NCBI GenBank assembly: GCA_028095005.1
Contig: CM051460.1
Coordinates: forward strand, 64,271,676 to 64,335,675
Reading direction: 5' to 3'
DNA length: 64,000 bases
From: Rhynchospora pubera
Taxonomy: Eukaryota > Streptophyta > Magnoliopsida > Poales > Cyperaceae
A program made the position numbers and the translations under genes. Positions 42,386-53,900 of this stretch are shown here, in pieces. How positions within the stretch are numbered: position 1 is the first letter of the stretch; each line of letters opens with the position of its first letter. The notes under the pieces are model-generated. The model saw only the letters and a program-made list of their open reading frames with translations. It was not told the DNA's origin and ran no database searches.

Positions 42386-45300
42386 TGTTTGACCCTAAAA
42401 TTTCGCGATTGGAGACACAGACCGATTTACAAGGAGTTTGATAAAGTCAAGAAAAATATCAAATGGACCCCAAAAATCATGGAAAAATACCCAAAAATTC
42501 AGAAGATTATGAAGGAATTTATGGTGCTTTCAGAATGATGAAAGGAGCTACAGAACCTTCATTTTATGCAAAGAAGACCATAATTTTGGTGAAATTAAAT
42601 AAAATAGGAGGAGGGGTATTTTTGGAAATTTATTGATTCCACTGGATTCTACATATTTTTGTGAATCTACACACCAAATTTCACATAAAAAATCAATTGG
42701 AAAAGACCCCAAATAATTTATTTGGTTTCAGCAACAAATAGAAATTGGTTTAGAAGGAGAAATGGAGACAGACAATGGTCAGAGAAATGGAGTGGAAATG
42801 GACCCGAATTTGAACTTCCCTCCTATAGAAAATTGCTTGGGAGCTCCTGTTCTTTTATAAACCGTGCACAAAGGATGGTTAGCCTTTAGTTGGTGCACGG
42901 TGAACCGAGTTCATGCGAAGCCAAGAGAAGAGAGAGGCGCTGCCTGTGTCTCATTAACCCTGACGAGTGGGTCCCAGGCGAAGAGTCTCCTTCCCCAACA
43001 GAAATGAAAGAGAGAAATCGAAGAAGGGAGAAAGAGAAACTGCCGTAACCACCTTCAACGGATTCTGTTTTGCACCTTTCTAGAAGCCCTGCAACGTAAT
43101 ACAACGAGGGCCGTCGGATGAGAATCGATTCATGATCCATGAAACCAAGGGACGTGATTGAAGAGGCTGCAACAAACCCCCTAACTGCCATGGTCAAAAC
43201 TCCATACTCCTCTTCAGTTGACCGCTCCAAAACAAGCACAAACCGATGGCCTCTCTGCCCTTGGATCAGGGGACGATCCGTGTGCTCGCTAATTGACGGC
43301 TGAGATGTGACGGAATCCGTGGCTTATTGAAGGAAGGATTAAACCACGAGGGCCTATAAATACTCTATCAACAGGAGGAGTGAAGAGGATCGGGGGGTTC
43401 TCTTTTGGGCGGTTTTTTAGAAAGGAGAGAAACTTCTTGGAATCGGAGAAGAGCGCCTAGCTGCTCTTTGAAAAATCTAAGAAGAGAGTGCCACACACTG
43501 TACACACACTCACACTAGAAAAAGAGGCATTTTCTCAAATAGTTGATAGGTAGATTGAGAGGCAAGAGATTAGGTGAAATTGAAGCCGATAAAGCAATTG
43601 TGATTAGCAAGAAGGTGAAAGGTATGCACGAATTGACTACTTGTAACTGAAATTCGGAGTTTGAAATGAGAATTGAGTGTTTTTGATGGAAGATTGGATT
43701 GAGCTTTTGCTTTATCACATGACCTGATTCTTAAAACGTGAAAATTACCTTTGCTAGTTTCTTCCTTTGTTTATGATTGTTCTCTTATTCAATTTGTACT
43801 AGACTCGTTCTTGCATTCTAGATTAACATTAATCTACTTTCCTTCAATTGGCATCGATTTCGAAATCAGATCTGACGGCGCTTGGCGTCAGACGATCTTC
43901 ATCAAGAATCATGTACGAAAGGTTTTTTTTTTTGAGAAATGAATTACTTATGAAAGGTTTTAGTATAAAGCCAATTCTGATTCAAGAATGTGCATGGCAT
44001 ATGAAATGAATCAGGTTTGACTTTATTACTGTAGTACATAATAACATTGTCTTTACTTAAGCTCTGACTGTGCACAGCACATGAAGAGAGTAGTTGGAAA
44101 CAAAGTTTGATCAAACTTCTGCAATTTAGATTCAGCATGTCATAAATAGATGTAGATACTAAAACGCATTTGGAAGCTCGATGTTAGTATGTTCTTCTTT
44201 TAAACTGATTAATTGAATTGCCTTCTTGATTGACAAAGATGCAGATCCTCTTATGAGTAAGTTAATGTAATCTCTTTCTTCTTTACATTGTTTCACAAGT
44301 TGGTTAGGTTCTTGATTGCGCGATGGCGCATGAAAGACACCTGATTAACACTCAAGTTGCCCCTTCCTTCAAAGGCGCACAGCGCCTGAGAAGCCAAATT
44401 CATGGTTACTAGACTTGTCTGGATCACCTCCATAGCTCAGCTTTGGCAGGCCCAGTCAAGGAATCACTGCTGTAATGACACATTACAGACAGGATATGCT
44501 ATGTTAATCATATAAACAAGCATATAGTTCATGGAGAAATATCTGACAAGTGGATTATGTTATTGTTGTCCTTCCTGTTACTTGATTGTGAAATTCAGAG
44601 AAATGTCAGGGCCCCTTTTGTAAACTGTTAGCTATTGTAGAAGTATAGCTCAGGAATAAGAATCTGGTTTCTCCCCTTTTGATTTAGTCCTTTGTTTAAT
44701 AATGTTACTGCTACCGCTACTGCTACTGCTCATAGTCTCTGTGTAAGCCAAAATGAGATTCTGAAATTAGTTTGCTATTGATCATTAATTCTTTGTATGC
44801 CTGGTATAATTCCTGAAAGGATCAGGGCCCATGACAAAAGAAAGCTACTGCTAGGGAATTTAGATTAAGTATGTATATCCCTGATGAAAGGTTGATACTT
44901 GGTTTTTCTTGCAAATGGTTCTTCTTGCAGTAAGGTAGGACCTGTGGGTTTATTTGCAAAAAAAATAGATAATTGACTGTTGTGATTCTGAAATTGAAAT
45001 TGAACTTTTGTTTCACCAAGTGTATTACTTGAATAATTAAGGTTACGGTATGGATGCTTACCTGACTAATGTGTTCACTAAAGTGCGTTCCCGTTTGTAA
45101 ATAAAGCTTGGTAATAATATAAGAAGGGATGTTTTAGCTTTGGGTAATAGAAGTGTGTCCCTTATTGATTAAAGCTTGAAGGTCAATATGCTTGTAAATA
45201 ACATACGTTTGGTCAAACCCAGTCCATGGTAAAGAGTAAAATTTAAATTTGATTTCTTGATTTATGTTTAATTGAGCATGGTTGCACATATACACGGCAT

Positions 45301-47506
45301 TAGCATGAGTAAGGAAATGATATGGGATCTGTGTAGTCATGGGAGGGAGTCAAGTTAAACCCATATGTGTACCATAGGTATTGTTCTTATACCGTCGTAC
45401 CAGCAAATGGCGCCACCACCAAATGAACCTGACGTACTCCAAACCAAGACCACCAATGTCTTCGTCTCAATCTCATGATGCTGTGAGACCTGCTACCTTA
45501 CCTCGTAACGGACAGAAAGGATATCGGGTCCAGATCCACTATCAGTCGAAACCGATAACGAGAAATGAGACCCGTCTCTTTTGGTTTTGTTTCAGCGCCG
45601 AGACCCTCTTGATAGTTTGTGGCGAAATAGCAGCAGAACCCACATACTTGACTCCTGCCAACGATGGGTGCGGGGAAAAATAAAAGAAGTTTCGGCCCGT
45701 CAGCTGCTAAAGGCCCAAGAGAACATGAACCAAAAGGAGACCTAGATTAGAAGCATAATGACATGGACCAATAGGAAATTAGTAAACCGACGAAAACTTT
45801 TGAAAACTTATTAAAAATAGTAGGAAACTCCGGAAAATACAAACGACGTATCCATAAAATTCTAAAAAATCTAAATAAACCAGTTTCACTGATACTTTGA
45901 TATGAAATTGTGTCAAAGTAGCGGCCTTTTGTATTTTGAAGTATTTTCGTTTAAAAATGAATTTTATAAAATGAAATAAACCCTTTTACAAAATGCTAGG
46001 TATTTTCAAAACTAAGATTTCAAATATACTACTTTCAAAAGCTAAATATAATATATTCAAGTATAAAAAATATATTTTCAAAAGTCTGAAAGATTTCAAG
46101 TATCTAGTATACTCGATTATGGATATTTTCAAAAGACTAAATGATTTCGAAAATAATATTTTCCAAAGTCAAATATCTTCCAAGTTTATGTATTTTGAAA
46201 TAGAAAAGCATTTTCAAAAGTCAAAATTGCAAAAGGCCAAAGTGAATAAAATCACCAATATTCCAAGAGAAATCTCAGAAATTAAAAGTCCAAACACGAA
46301 ACCCAAATTCAAAACCGAAACCTCTCCGTTTGAGGAAAAGTCCCTCACTAAGGTTGAGATCGACCTTAGATGACTCAGAAAACGAATTCTTACGGGCCCC
46401 TTCGTCCAAAGAATTCTATTTTTGTTCTCATAAGAAGACCGATGAAGATGGTCCCGAGAACCGACTCTTATTAAGAAGACCGATGAAGATGGTCCCTAGG
46501 GTCGTTAAAGAACCAACTCTTATTAAGAAGACCGATGAAGATGGTCCCTAGGGTTGTAAAAGAACCAACTTTCGTCGAGTAGCCATCAAAGAGGACCCGA
46601 AGGTTGTAAAACTCTTTCTTTCGCTCTCACAAGAAGACCGATGAAGATGGTCCCGAGAACCGACTCTTATTAAGAAGACCGATGAAGATGGTCCCTAGGG
46701 TCGTTAAAGAACCAACTCTTATTAAGAAGACCGATGAAGATGGTCCCTAGGGTTGTAAAAGAACCAACTTTAGCTCAAAGGCGCCACATGCCCCTAAGGT
46801 TGTAAAACTCCTCTTTTGTTCTCACAAGAAGACCGACTAAGATGGTCCCGAGAACCGACTCTTATTAAGAAGACCGATGAAGATGGTCCCTAGGGTCGTT
46901 AAAGAACCAACTCTTATTAAGAAGACCGATTAAGATGGTCCCTAGGGTTGTAAAAGAACCAACTTTTGTCGTGGCCGCCCAAGAGGCCCCGAAGGTTGTA
47001 AAACTCCTTTTCACTCTCACAAGAAGGCCAGTCATAGCCCCGAGAGTTCACCATGAATAACCTCAAGAGAAGCCTTCCCTTTCATCGATCAAAAACCTCT
47101 TCTAAACCAAAAATCCATTCCTTTCTTTTGGTCAAGTTAGAAATCTTTTGTCGATCCTTAATTGGGTCCCGTCCATTAAGTTTGGTACCATCAATTAAGT
47201 CCTCCTTAATAGCACTCCATAAGCATCTTTTCTTAGCTCATTACGTCAATACCCTTCACGTCCCTTAATCAGAGGTTCTCGTAGGCAACTACGGGGTAAT
47301 TAACAGTAGGGGCTTGCGCCTACTGGAAAGAAAGGACCCGCTAAATCAAGAAACTTCTTTAAGTAGCGACTCTGTATAAGGTTCTCTTGTTTCAAGAGAT
47401 ATCCGCCATGGAGATCGAAACCTTAAGGAAGGTGAATCTAAGGCTATGTTCCCGTTGTTCTTCGAGAAATTCCTTCGAGGAGAATAATGACGAAAAAGCC
47501 GCGACA
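42386..47506 (+). repeat. 3' long terminal repeat, 5,121 bp
   Basis: Same length as the 5' LTR and almost identical to it. TATA box at 43355-43362 and tandem array at 46428-47046. Followed by the target duplication ACGGC. Its promoter could read out into the downstream aminotransferase-like fragment. Confidence 0.96.
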
Positions 47507-47545
47507 ACGGCTTCGTATCCTTTCTTCGTAACTCTTTCTCCTCCC

Positions 47546-47695
47546 ATGGCGAGCCTCCTCTCACCTTCTTCCCTTCCTTTCTCAATCCGCCATTTCCCTC
47601 AATCTAAACCCAATAATCTCCTCACGCTTCTCTCACGCACAAACAGCCACCCCTCTCTTCTGAGAATTTCAATTCGACCTCAGTTCAAAAGCTAA
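47546..47695 (+). pseudogene. Plastid transit-peptide-like first exon (orphan)
   Basis: A 49-aa frame, MASLLSPSSLPFSIRHF..., rich in Ser, Leu and Arg with few acidic residues, ending in TAA. It looks like a chloroplast targeting peptide start. It lies 39 bp past the retrotransposon and about 0.6 kb before an aminotransferase C-terminal exon. It may be the first exon of the same damaged gene. The frame continues upstream into the LTR without a stop, which is probably accidental. Confidence 0.4.
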
Positions 47696-48319
47696 CATTA
47701 CAGTACCAGTAACAGGCCCAACACCATCTCCTTGGACTAGCTCTTTCTCTTTCACAGAAAAAATCGTGACCTCACTCTCGTATCCTTCGCCTTGGACTAG
47801 CACGACTTTTTAAAGCTTGCTGAAAGAAGAAGAATCTCTTCAATAGTTGTGCAGCCACATCAGCAAGTAAAGCTCAGATCCGACTCTAGCGCGACACTGT
47901 AGGTTTATCACAACTAGCGATTCCACTCTACCCTAGCGATTCCAGCACCTCTAGCGACTAGATCGACATTGTAGGTTGAGGTACTTCCTTTTCTTTCTTG
48001 TAGTTTAATGTTATTCATTTCTAGGTAGGTTGAGCACAACTCTGATTTCAGTTTAGTTTTGTTGAATTTATTTTCCAATTTCAAAATTTAGTGGATTACG
48101 AGTTGCATTGATTTTGTCCAATTTCACATCAATTTTCAATTTGAAACATCCTTGCTGAAAAAGAGTTACTTGGGATTGGAATTGCTTGTAAGCTATTGCA
48201 TTACTGAAATTATTATTTCTGATGGTAGTGACGTTATTTCTAATGAAAAGAGATGCTTAAAATCCAGTTATTTCTCAAAGTATTTTTTATTTTTGTATGG
48301 TTTCTTTTTATGAAATTAG

Positions 48320-48470
48320 GTTACTCTTGTACCTGGAGATGTATTCAGTGATGAATGAAGACATACACATTAGAATCTCTTATGCAGCATCTCTGACAAT
48401 GCTGGAAGCAGCAATGAATAAGATAAAAGAAGCCATGGCGCTTCTCAAGCATCCTAGATACATCATATAA
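48320..48470 (+). pseudogene. Aminotransferase (prephenate/aspartate type) C-terminal exon, frameshifted
   Basis: After the acceptor AAATTAG at 48319 the DNA reads VTLVPGDVFSDE in one frame and, after a frameshift near 48350, IRISYAASLTMLEAAM and IKEAMALL in another, ending in TAA. This is the C-terminus of plastid bifunctional aspartate/prephenate aminotransferase (PAT), which has a PGDAFGD...IRISYAASL signature. The intervening enzyme (PLP-lysine region and most of the protein) is missing, so this is a gene fragment. Confidence 0.6.
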
Positions 48471-50469
48471 AAGTTAGGTTATAAGTTACGGTTTTCAAAA
48501 AGTTCAGCACAAAACAATTATGATCTTGGTTGTTGTTGTAACAGTATAATTATGATTTATGAATATATTAAGGGTGAGATGTTGTACTCAAGGTTTGGAA
48601 TAATTTAGTTAGCAACTTACCATATATGTATTTGTCGATGAGCAGGATTTCAATTGTTGGACCGTGAAATAATTCATGAGTGTCTTATTTATGTATAATA
48701 GGAATTTTTTTTTGGAACTATATGCGTTCTTCTCGACATGCTCTTCCTTTACTGATTTATATGTGGTTGATTCCAAACTACTCCTTTGAGGAACCTTTTA
48801 TTGTTGTTATACTATCCACAAAGAAAATCTTACAAATCAAGCTGTTTCATCGCGGTATCTTACTATAAGAAAGTCTAATATATGATGATACTTTGAAAAT
48901 ACACACAATATATTAATTTTAATAATATATGATACATTGAAAATGCTAACAGTGTAACTTCACCCCAAGTCATGTCCATACAGTTGTGGATTAGCCCCAA
49001 GTTCATACAACCATATATTAACAAGATATCACTTCTACCAAGGGAAATATAGCCAATTAGTCCCAAAAGTAAACCAAATACATCTAATCAGTACCAAAAT
49101 ACCCGGTAGCCCTATAGTACCCTAAGTCACCCTTTCACTCTGAATTATCATCCTCAATGCCATCATTCCCAAGTCCCTTCTTCAAGGGTTTGCTTAATGC
49201 CTTATTTCTTATAACATATCCAAATCTTGTTGCAAAAACTGAAACAAAAAAAAATCAAATATGGTGAGTAAATCAAAACATTTACAAAGAAAAGCTAAAA
49301 GAAAAAGAAAATGTAACTTCCATACAGTCACCTTTATTATATCTATGCCCAACATTTACCGGTGTTTACACGAGTTCATTTGGACAAAAAAGATCTGGTA
49401 ATTATATATATAGGATACCTTTGGGTAAGTTCTGACAGCATGACCTTCTTTCCTTTGACAGTATTAGCAAGTTCTTTTGAGAGTCGGTAACTTCATTGTT
49501 CAATCAAATACTCTGACACTATTGTAATGATTCTAGTAATCATCATAAATTTTCAAAGTAGACATGTATTATTATATCTTCCCATTTTGCATTGCATTAT
49601 TAGGCGATGATGGGGATTGATGGGTACAACTGGTGGCTTTAGGCAGAGAATATCCTGCTAAAAGCTTACTGTTTTAGAGTTGAAAAAGAGAAATTTCAAA
49701 GTGAATGCTTCTAAGGTTCAAAAGTTAAGAAGAAATTCAAACATGGAGAGAAACAGAATTAGAGAAAGGGGATAATTAATTCAAAATTATCTTAAATTAG
49801 CTCATCAGAAATAAATAATATGTACAGTGAAACTAAATTAGCTGTCAGTCTATTAATTCGATCTCAGTGTGACAAATTGGTGGTGTTTAGTACCTTTCTA
49901 ATTTCTTATTTCTTATTGTTTTTCCAACTGCAAATAAAGTACTATTTTGTTCAAAATTTAGAAGTGAGAAGGTTACCAGTGATTTTCTTTCTCTCTTTGA
50001 CTAATTGATTGATCCCATTTTTTTTTATTTTAAAGATGATTAATAACTTGTTATTGGGGATTGTGTTTCGCAGTACAATGCATTACATTTCAAATTAAGA
50101 CAAATGAAGCCCCAAATTTTCAATTTATTTGCCATTTTATTGAAGTTCACTTGAGAAAATCAGGGACTTTACTCCCTGGGAAAAAAAACTAAAACCAAAT
50201 TAGAAATCTAAACAAAATCTGAGAATAGATTATCCTTACAAGGGTTTATCACCTGTCTGGTATCGCTTTCAGATTGGGTTTATCGCCTCTAAGATCAGGT
50301 ATCGCTTGCTCGATCGAGGGAGACTAGGGTTTATCACAAAAGAGAGTTCAGAGACTAAGTCTCGCTTGCTCTGATTTGATTTTAGTAAACGCACTAACTG
50401 AGAGAGGAGCGACAGATCGAGTGAGAGCAAGGATACGGATTGGAATGGAGAGACAAAAGCTCGCTTTTT
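48471..50469. other. Intergenic, no gene supported
   Basis: AT-rich. A weak exon-like minus-strand piece (about 49242-49137: frame open after a TTTCAG-like acceptor, ending ...KKGLGNDGIEDDNSE and a stop) was seen, but I do not recognise it. Otherwise nothing. Confidence 0.4.
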
Positions 50470-50656
50470 TTTTCTCTCTAAAAAGCTCAGGAGAAAGAGA
50501 AAGAGAATACATACGAAGAGAGATACTCCGTATACGACCTGCATTTTTTTCTTTTTTTTTACTTCTTTTCGATAGATTTTGAGATCCAACCATCGGTTTG
50601 GATCGGATGGTTGAGAACACGAGACGTCCACAGAGGATACGACTCCCGACTGTTCT
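50470..50656. repeat. Inverted partial copy of the sequence at the retrotransposon target site
   Basis: Read in reverse complement, this segment matches the host DNA at 28138-28219 and continues into 47512-47545: AGTCGTAT, GGTTGGATCTCAAAAT, ATCGAAAAGAA, GTATACGG and TTCGTAT occur in the same order. A 30-bp extra piece lies in the right copy. The two copies are in opposite orientation and flank the aminotransferase fragment once the retrotransposon is removed. They may be TIRs of a gene-carrying transposon or an inverted duplication. Confidence 0.55.
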
Positions 50657-51183
50657 GGCACTTGTTATTGCTGCGCTGCCACTAACCCACAGTATTGTTG
50701 GAATTCATAAGATAAATGCAAAAAAGAATACGAACAATAATCATGATATAATTATTAACCATTAATTATTAAATTATTTTGTATTAATTTCCAAATTTTT
50801 ATGTAAGTCGTTTTACTTTTGTTGAAATATATAATACAAGAAAAAGAGTTAAAAAATATTGTTTTAAATTTATGGATTTATTTGGTTAAAAAAATGAATA
50901 AAACCATTCTATAAGACTATAATAATACAAGAAAAGAGTTTTAAAAAAATTATGGATTTATTTGGTTGAAAAAAAATGAATAAAATGGTAAAATCATTCT
51001 ATAAGACTATAATAATACAAAAAAAAAGAGTTAAAAAAAACATTTTATAGTACCTGAAAAAAAAATTGACACATTGGTATCCGACAGACTGTTTGTATTG
51101 TGGGAGGGCCAAGGGCAACTGAGTGGAGAGAGTGAAGTGAAAGGAGAGAGTGAAGTGAAACAAATAGAAAAGAAAAGGAAAAA
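50657..51183. other. Intergenic, AT-rich
   Basis: A near-direct repeat of GGATTTATTTGGTTAAAAA / GGATTTATTTGGTTGAAAA, each followed by CATTCTATAAGACTATAATA, lies at 50873-51010. No gene. Confidence 0.45.
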
Positions 51184-51267
51184 ATGGCATCAGAAAGGGA
51201 AAGGGGAAGGGGAAGCAGCAAAGACGATCGGATGGTGAGCTATGGGGACGCGACATGGGTGCCGTAG
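51184..51267 (+). pseudogene. 5' fragment of the NEDD8-protease gene
   Basis: The frame MASERERGRG..DDRMVSYGDAT is a copy of the first 25 or so codons of the gene at 54877, including the purine-rich leader, and stops at TAG 51265-51267. Only the start is present. Confidence 0.8.
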
Positions 51268-51929
51268 GAATAGGAAAATTTCATATTCAACATGCGGTTC
51301 GCATATTCAACATACCGTTTGCACATTCATATGCCGTTAGTATATGTTCTTGTGGAGGAATAGGAGATTCTCATTATTTTCATTTACTATTTTTTAGCAA
51401 ATGCAAGGGTTCTGAAGAAGGAAATTAAAAAATATATATAAAATATAAAATTGACAATAATAAAAATTAAAAGACAAAAAATATTTAATATTAAGTAACT
51501 ACAACTGAACTTACACCTTAGACAAACCATTACAAAAATAGTGTTTTACCCTTCTCCTTCCATCTTGATTCGGAAGCGTTTTAGGTCATCAGACCATACG
51601 GCACAAAGTGAGTGCCAAACCGTCGACTTTTTACACTACAAACATGTTATTACTTTTCATTTTTACAATCAATATTTTATGACATAACCATGTTTGAATA
51701 TCCAAGGCAAATAATAAACTTATTCATGGTTGAGAAATCGTCGAATAACCAAACCTTAGTTTCCAAGAGCAATCTTTTTGAGTTTGTTTTTTTTTCACCC
51801 AAGATGCAATCAACCTAATTCGTAGGTATTTTTGGGGCAAAAATTCATAAGTTGAGGATGGAGTGGTGTACTTAGCTAACAGAGAAAATCCTATCACAAA
51901 TATCTTTTTGCTAACATAAGCTTCTCTTT
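51268..51929. other. Duplicated spacer, no gene seen
   Basis: 51275-51345 (CATATTCAACATGCGGTTCG type) is related to 53735-53805. The rest is AT-rich non-coding DNA. Confidence 0.45.
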
Positions 51930-52087
51930 GCCTCTATTTGGATGCGTTGAGAAGAAGTAGGAAGAAGGAAGAAAGGAAGAAAAAAAAATATAAACAATCC
52001 AAACTCTTCACAAAGTTACACACTTCTCAATACTTCTTTCCATTTCTTCACTTCTTCCCTTCTTCCCACACCTATTCAAACGGAGCC
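51930..52087. mobile_element. Tourist-like MITE, family A copy 4
   Basis: The ends are GCCTCTATTTGGATGC and ATTCAAACGGAGCC. The interior has AACAATCCAAACTCTTCACA and AGTTACACACTTCTC. Confidence 0.8.
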
Positions 52088-52204
52088 TTTAGATGGTGAT
52101 TTGGTATTGACCCAATCTCAATCTCTTATCTGGTCAACAAATAATGTCAGGAGAAAGCCAATTTCTGTAATTGTCATGCTCTAGGATGATGATAATCTTT
52201 AAAA

Positions 52205-52730
52205 TATAATTACTGGTTAGACAAAGGCTATTTTTAATGATTAATATTGTCTTCTGACTTTTTTATATTGTGAATTTTTTTTGGATTTTGATCTTGGTTT
52301 GATGGTTGGATAGATGGTAGCGCCAGTACTATACAGTCATTCGAACATTTTTAGGGTGCGTTTGGATATAGGAAGAAAGAAGAAGAATAAGGAAGAAGGA
52401 AGAAAAAAAATTATAAACAATCCAAACTCTTCACAAAGTTACACATTTTCCAATACTTTTTTTCACTTCTTCCCTTCTTTCCTTCTTCCCACACCTATCC
52501 AAACGGAGCCTTAGAGAAGAAATACATGCGTTTATAAAACTAAATGATTCTGAGTTATTGAAGTTTATAAATTTGAATGACTTTTTGAAGTTCAATATTC
52601 GTACTTTGTGGGGATCAAGTGACATTTATGACTTTTTTTCTACTATGGCAGAGTAACTTTTATAGGCCACATCACCATAAATTGCCAAGCTGGAGTAATA
52701 ATAACACAATGCTAACAAAGTAAGATCATT
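52205..52730. repeat. Segmental duplication, left copy (partner 54112-54445)
   Basis: GGTTAGACAAAGGCTA, GGTTTGATGGTTGGATAGAT and AGAGTAATAATAACACAATGCTAA-type blocks occur in the same order at 54112-54445. The left copy contains a later MITE insertion (52354-52510). Confidence 0.75.
52354..52510. mobile_element. Tourist-like MITE, family A copy 5, with TTA target
   Basis: The ends are GGGTGCGTTTGGAT and ATCCAAACGGAGCC, flanked by TTA on both sides (52351-52353, 52511-52513), the PIF/Harbinger target size and type. Close relative of copy 4. Confidence 0.85.
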
Positions 52731-53235
52731 GCCCATCAACCATTGATTACATAAGGGAACAAAATAATTTAATTATAGTAAGATGGGTTTTGTTTTTTTA
52801 CGCTTACGTTTTTGTTATTTCTTTCGATGTTTAGAAACAGGGTCTCGTGTTTTAAGATGGTGGATATTGATTATTATTATCTTAGTGCCTGCCTACACTT
52901 GTGTAGAGATTGTGATTGCGACAAAATTATTTTCTACTAACTCGGGGAAGAAGGTTTCGGGTGTATTTTCAAGGGACGATTGTTTGATCATACTAAAGCA
53001 ACTATGAAAATACTGAAAATTGTCAACCAAAATGAGAAGTTTCTAACAGAGATCCAAACAATATGAATGGTTCGGCACACCAATCTTGTCTGTCTTCTTG
53101 GATTTTGTGTTGATGGCAGTAAAAGGTTCTAGTTTATGAATACATGCGAAAGGGTTCTTTAGACTCTCATATCTTTAAAGCTTAAACAAAGCTCAAACAT
53201 TTTAAGCTAGAAAGATCGATAAAAATTACAATGGA

Positions 53236-53366
53236 AAGAACAGCTCTTGATCTAGTGGCAAAGAGCAATGCACCTTGACTCCTTGAGTGAAAGGTTGCAG
53301 GTTCGAAATCCGGTTGGAAAATTTTTAATAGACATTTAATTTAATTTAAAAATAAATTGGAGCTTA
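53236..53366 (+). mobile_element. tRNA-derived SINE with target duplication
   Basis: The box A-like CTCTTGATCTAGTGGC and box B GGTTCGAAATCC are spaced as in plant SINEs. The 14-bp direct repeats AAAATTACAATGGA (53222-53235) and AAAATTACAGTGGA (53513-53526) bound this SINE plus the MITE behind it, so the MITE landed in or next to the SINE after it inserted into the kinase remnant. Confidence 0.75.
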
Positions 53367-53506
53367 GGCTGTTTGGATCGCTTAAAATTCCTTCTATTCC
53401 TAGGCATAAAATATTGGAAAGTGTGTAATTTTGTGAAAAGTTTGAATTGTTTATAATAAATTTATGCTTAGGAATAAAAAATTCCCCCTTGATCCAAACA
53501 ACCCCT
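53367..53506. mobile_element. Tourist-like MITE, family A copy 6, with TTA target
   Basis: The ends are GGCTGTTTGGATCG and GATCCAAACAACCCC, with TTA flanks (53364-53366, 53507-53509). The interior has the family GTGTGTAATTTTGTGAAAAG block. Confidence 0.8.
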
Positions 53507-53806
53507 TTAAAAAAAATTACAGTGGAGACCTCAAGAGGGTTTGTCTATTTACAAGAACAATGCAGAGATTGCGTCATTCTATCTGACATCAAATCACAAG
53601 AAAATGTGCTTCTAGGCGAAAATTTTGTCCTAAAATTGCTGATTTTTAGAATAGCAAAATTCTAGGTAGAGAGTTCACTCAAGTATTGATCGCCATTAGG
53701 GGAACAATTAGATATTTAGCGCCTTACTGGTTTTTTAGATATTCAATATGTTGTTCGCATATTCAAAATACCGTCTGCATATTCAATATGTCATCAGCAT
53801 ATGTTG

Positions 53807-53809
<3 letters not shown>

Positions 53810-53897
<88 letters not shown>
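53810..53897. repeat. (AT)n microsatellite, about 88 bp
   Basis: An uninterrupted AT/TA run. It produces a meaningless IYIYIY reading frame. Confidence 0.98.

Positions 53898-53900
<3 letters not shown>

Larger units (their letters stand above)
28220..47506 (+). mobile_element. Complete non-autonomous LTR retrotransposon (Ty3/gypsy, Tat/Retand-like), 19.3 kb
   Basis: The two LTRs (28220-33340 and 42386-47506, both 5,121 bp) begin TG and end CA. The 5-bp repeat ACGGC flanks them (28215-28219 and 47507-47511). The 9,045-bp interior has, in order: a primer-binding site, gag-protease, a second ORF with zinc-knuckle-like motifs, three minisatellite blocks, an antisense two-exon gene, and a polypurine tract. 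No reverse transcriptase, RNase H or integrase motif was found in any frame, so movement would need enzymes from a related element. By eye the LTRs differ at about nine sites with no indels (about 0.2%), so insertion is recent. The Tat assignment rests on the gag/protease type and the antisense gene, both from memory of that lineage. Confidence 0.95.
52938..53735 (+). pseudogene. Receptor-like Ser/Thr kinase remnant (SD2-5/LRK10-like)
   Basis: Frames with several shifts give LGEEGFGCIFKG (glycine loop), TMKIL (Lys), RHTNLVCLLGFCVDGSK, LVYEYM.KGSLD, CRDCVILSDIK.QENVLL (catalytic loop with HCDIKPENILL-like wording), DFRIAK and RGTIRYLAP (activation segment). These are plant receptor kinase subdomains I to VIII in order, but with stops, frameshifts and a split between VI and VII. 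No extracellular domain found. A SINE/MITE insertion (53236-53506) breaks it. Confidence 0.8.

Noticed and set aside
47387..47695. 102-aa frame starting in the 3' LTR and running into the transit-peptide-like exon
   Set aside because: Probably accidental read-through; the LTR part has no features. A readout transcript would be needed to revive it.
50269..50661. 130-aa minus-strand frame with a hydrophobic stretch
   Set aside because: Lies in the inverted repeat copy and low-complexity purine tract; the homologous left copy does not keep the frame.
53240..53320. Functional tRNA gene
   Set aside because: Box A and B are present but the sequence cannot fold as a full cloverleaf and is bounded by target repeats, so it is a SINE.
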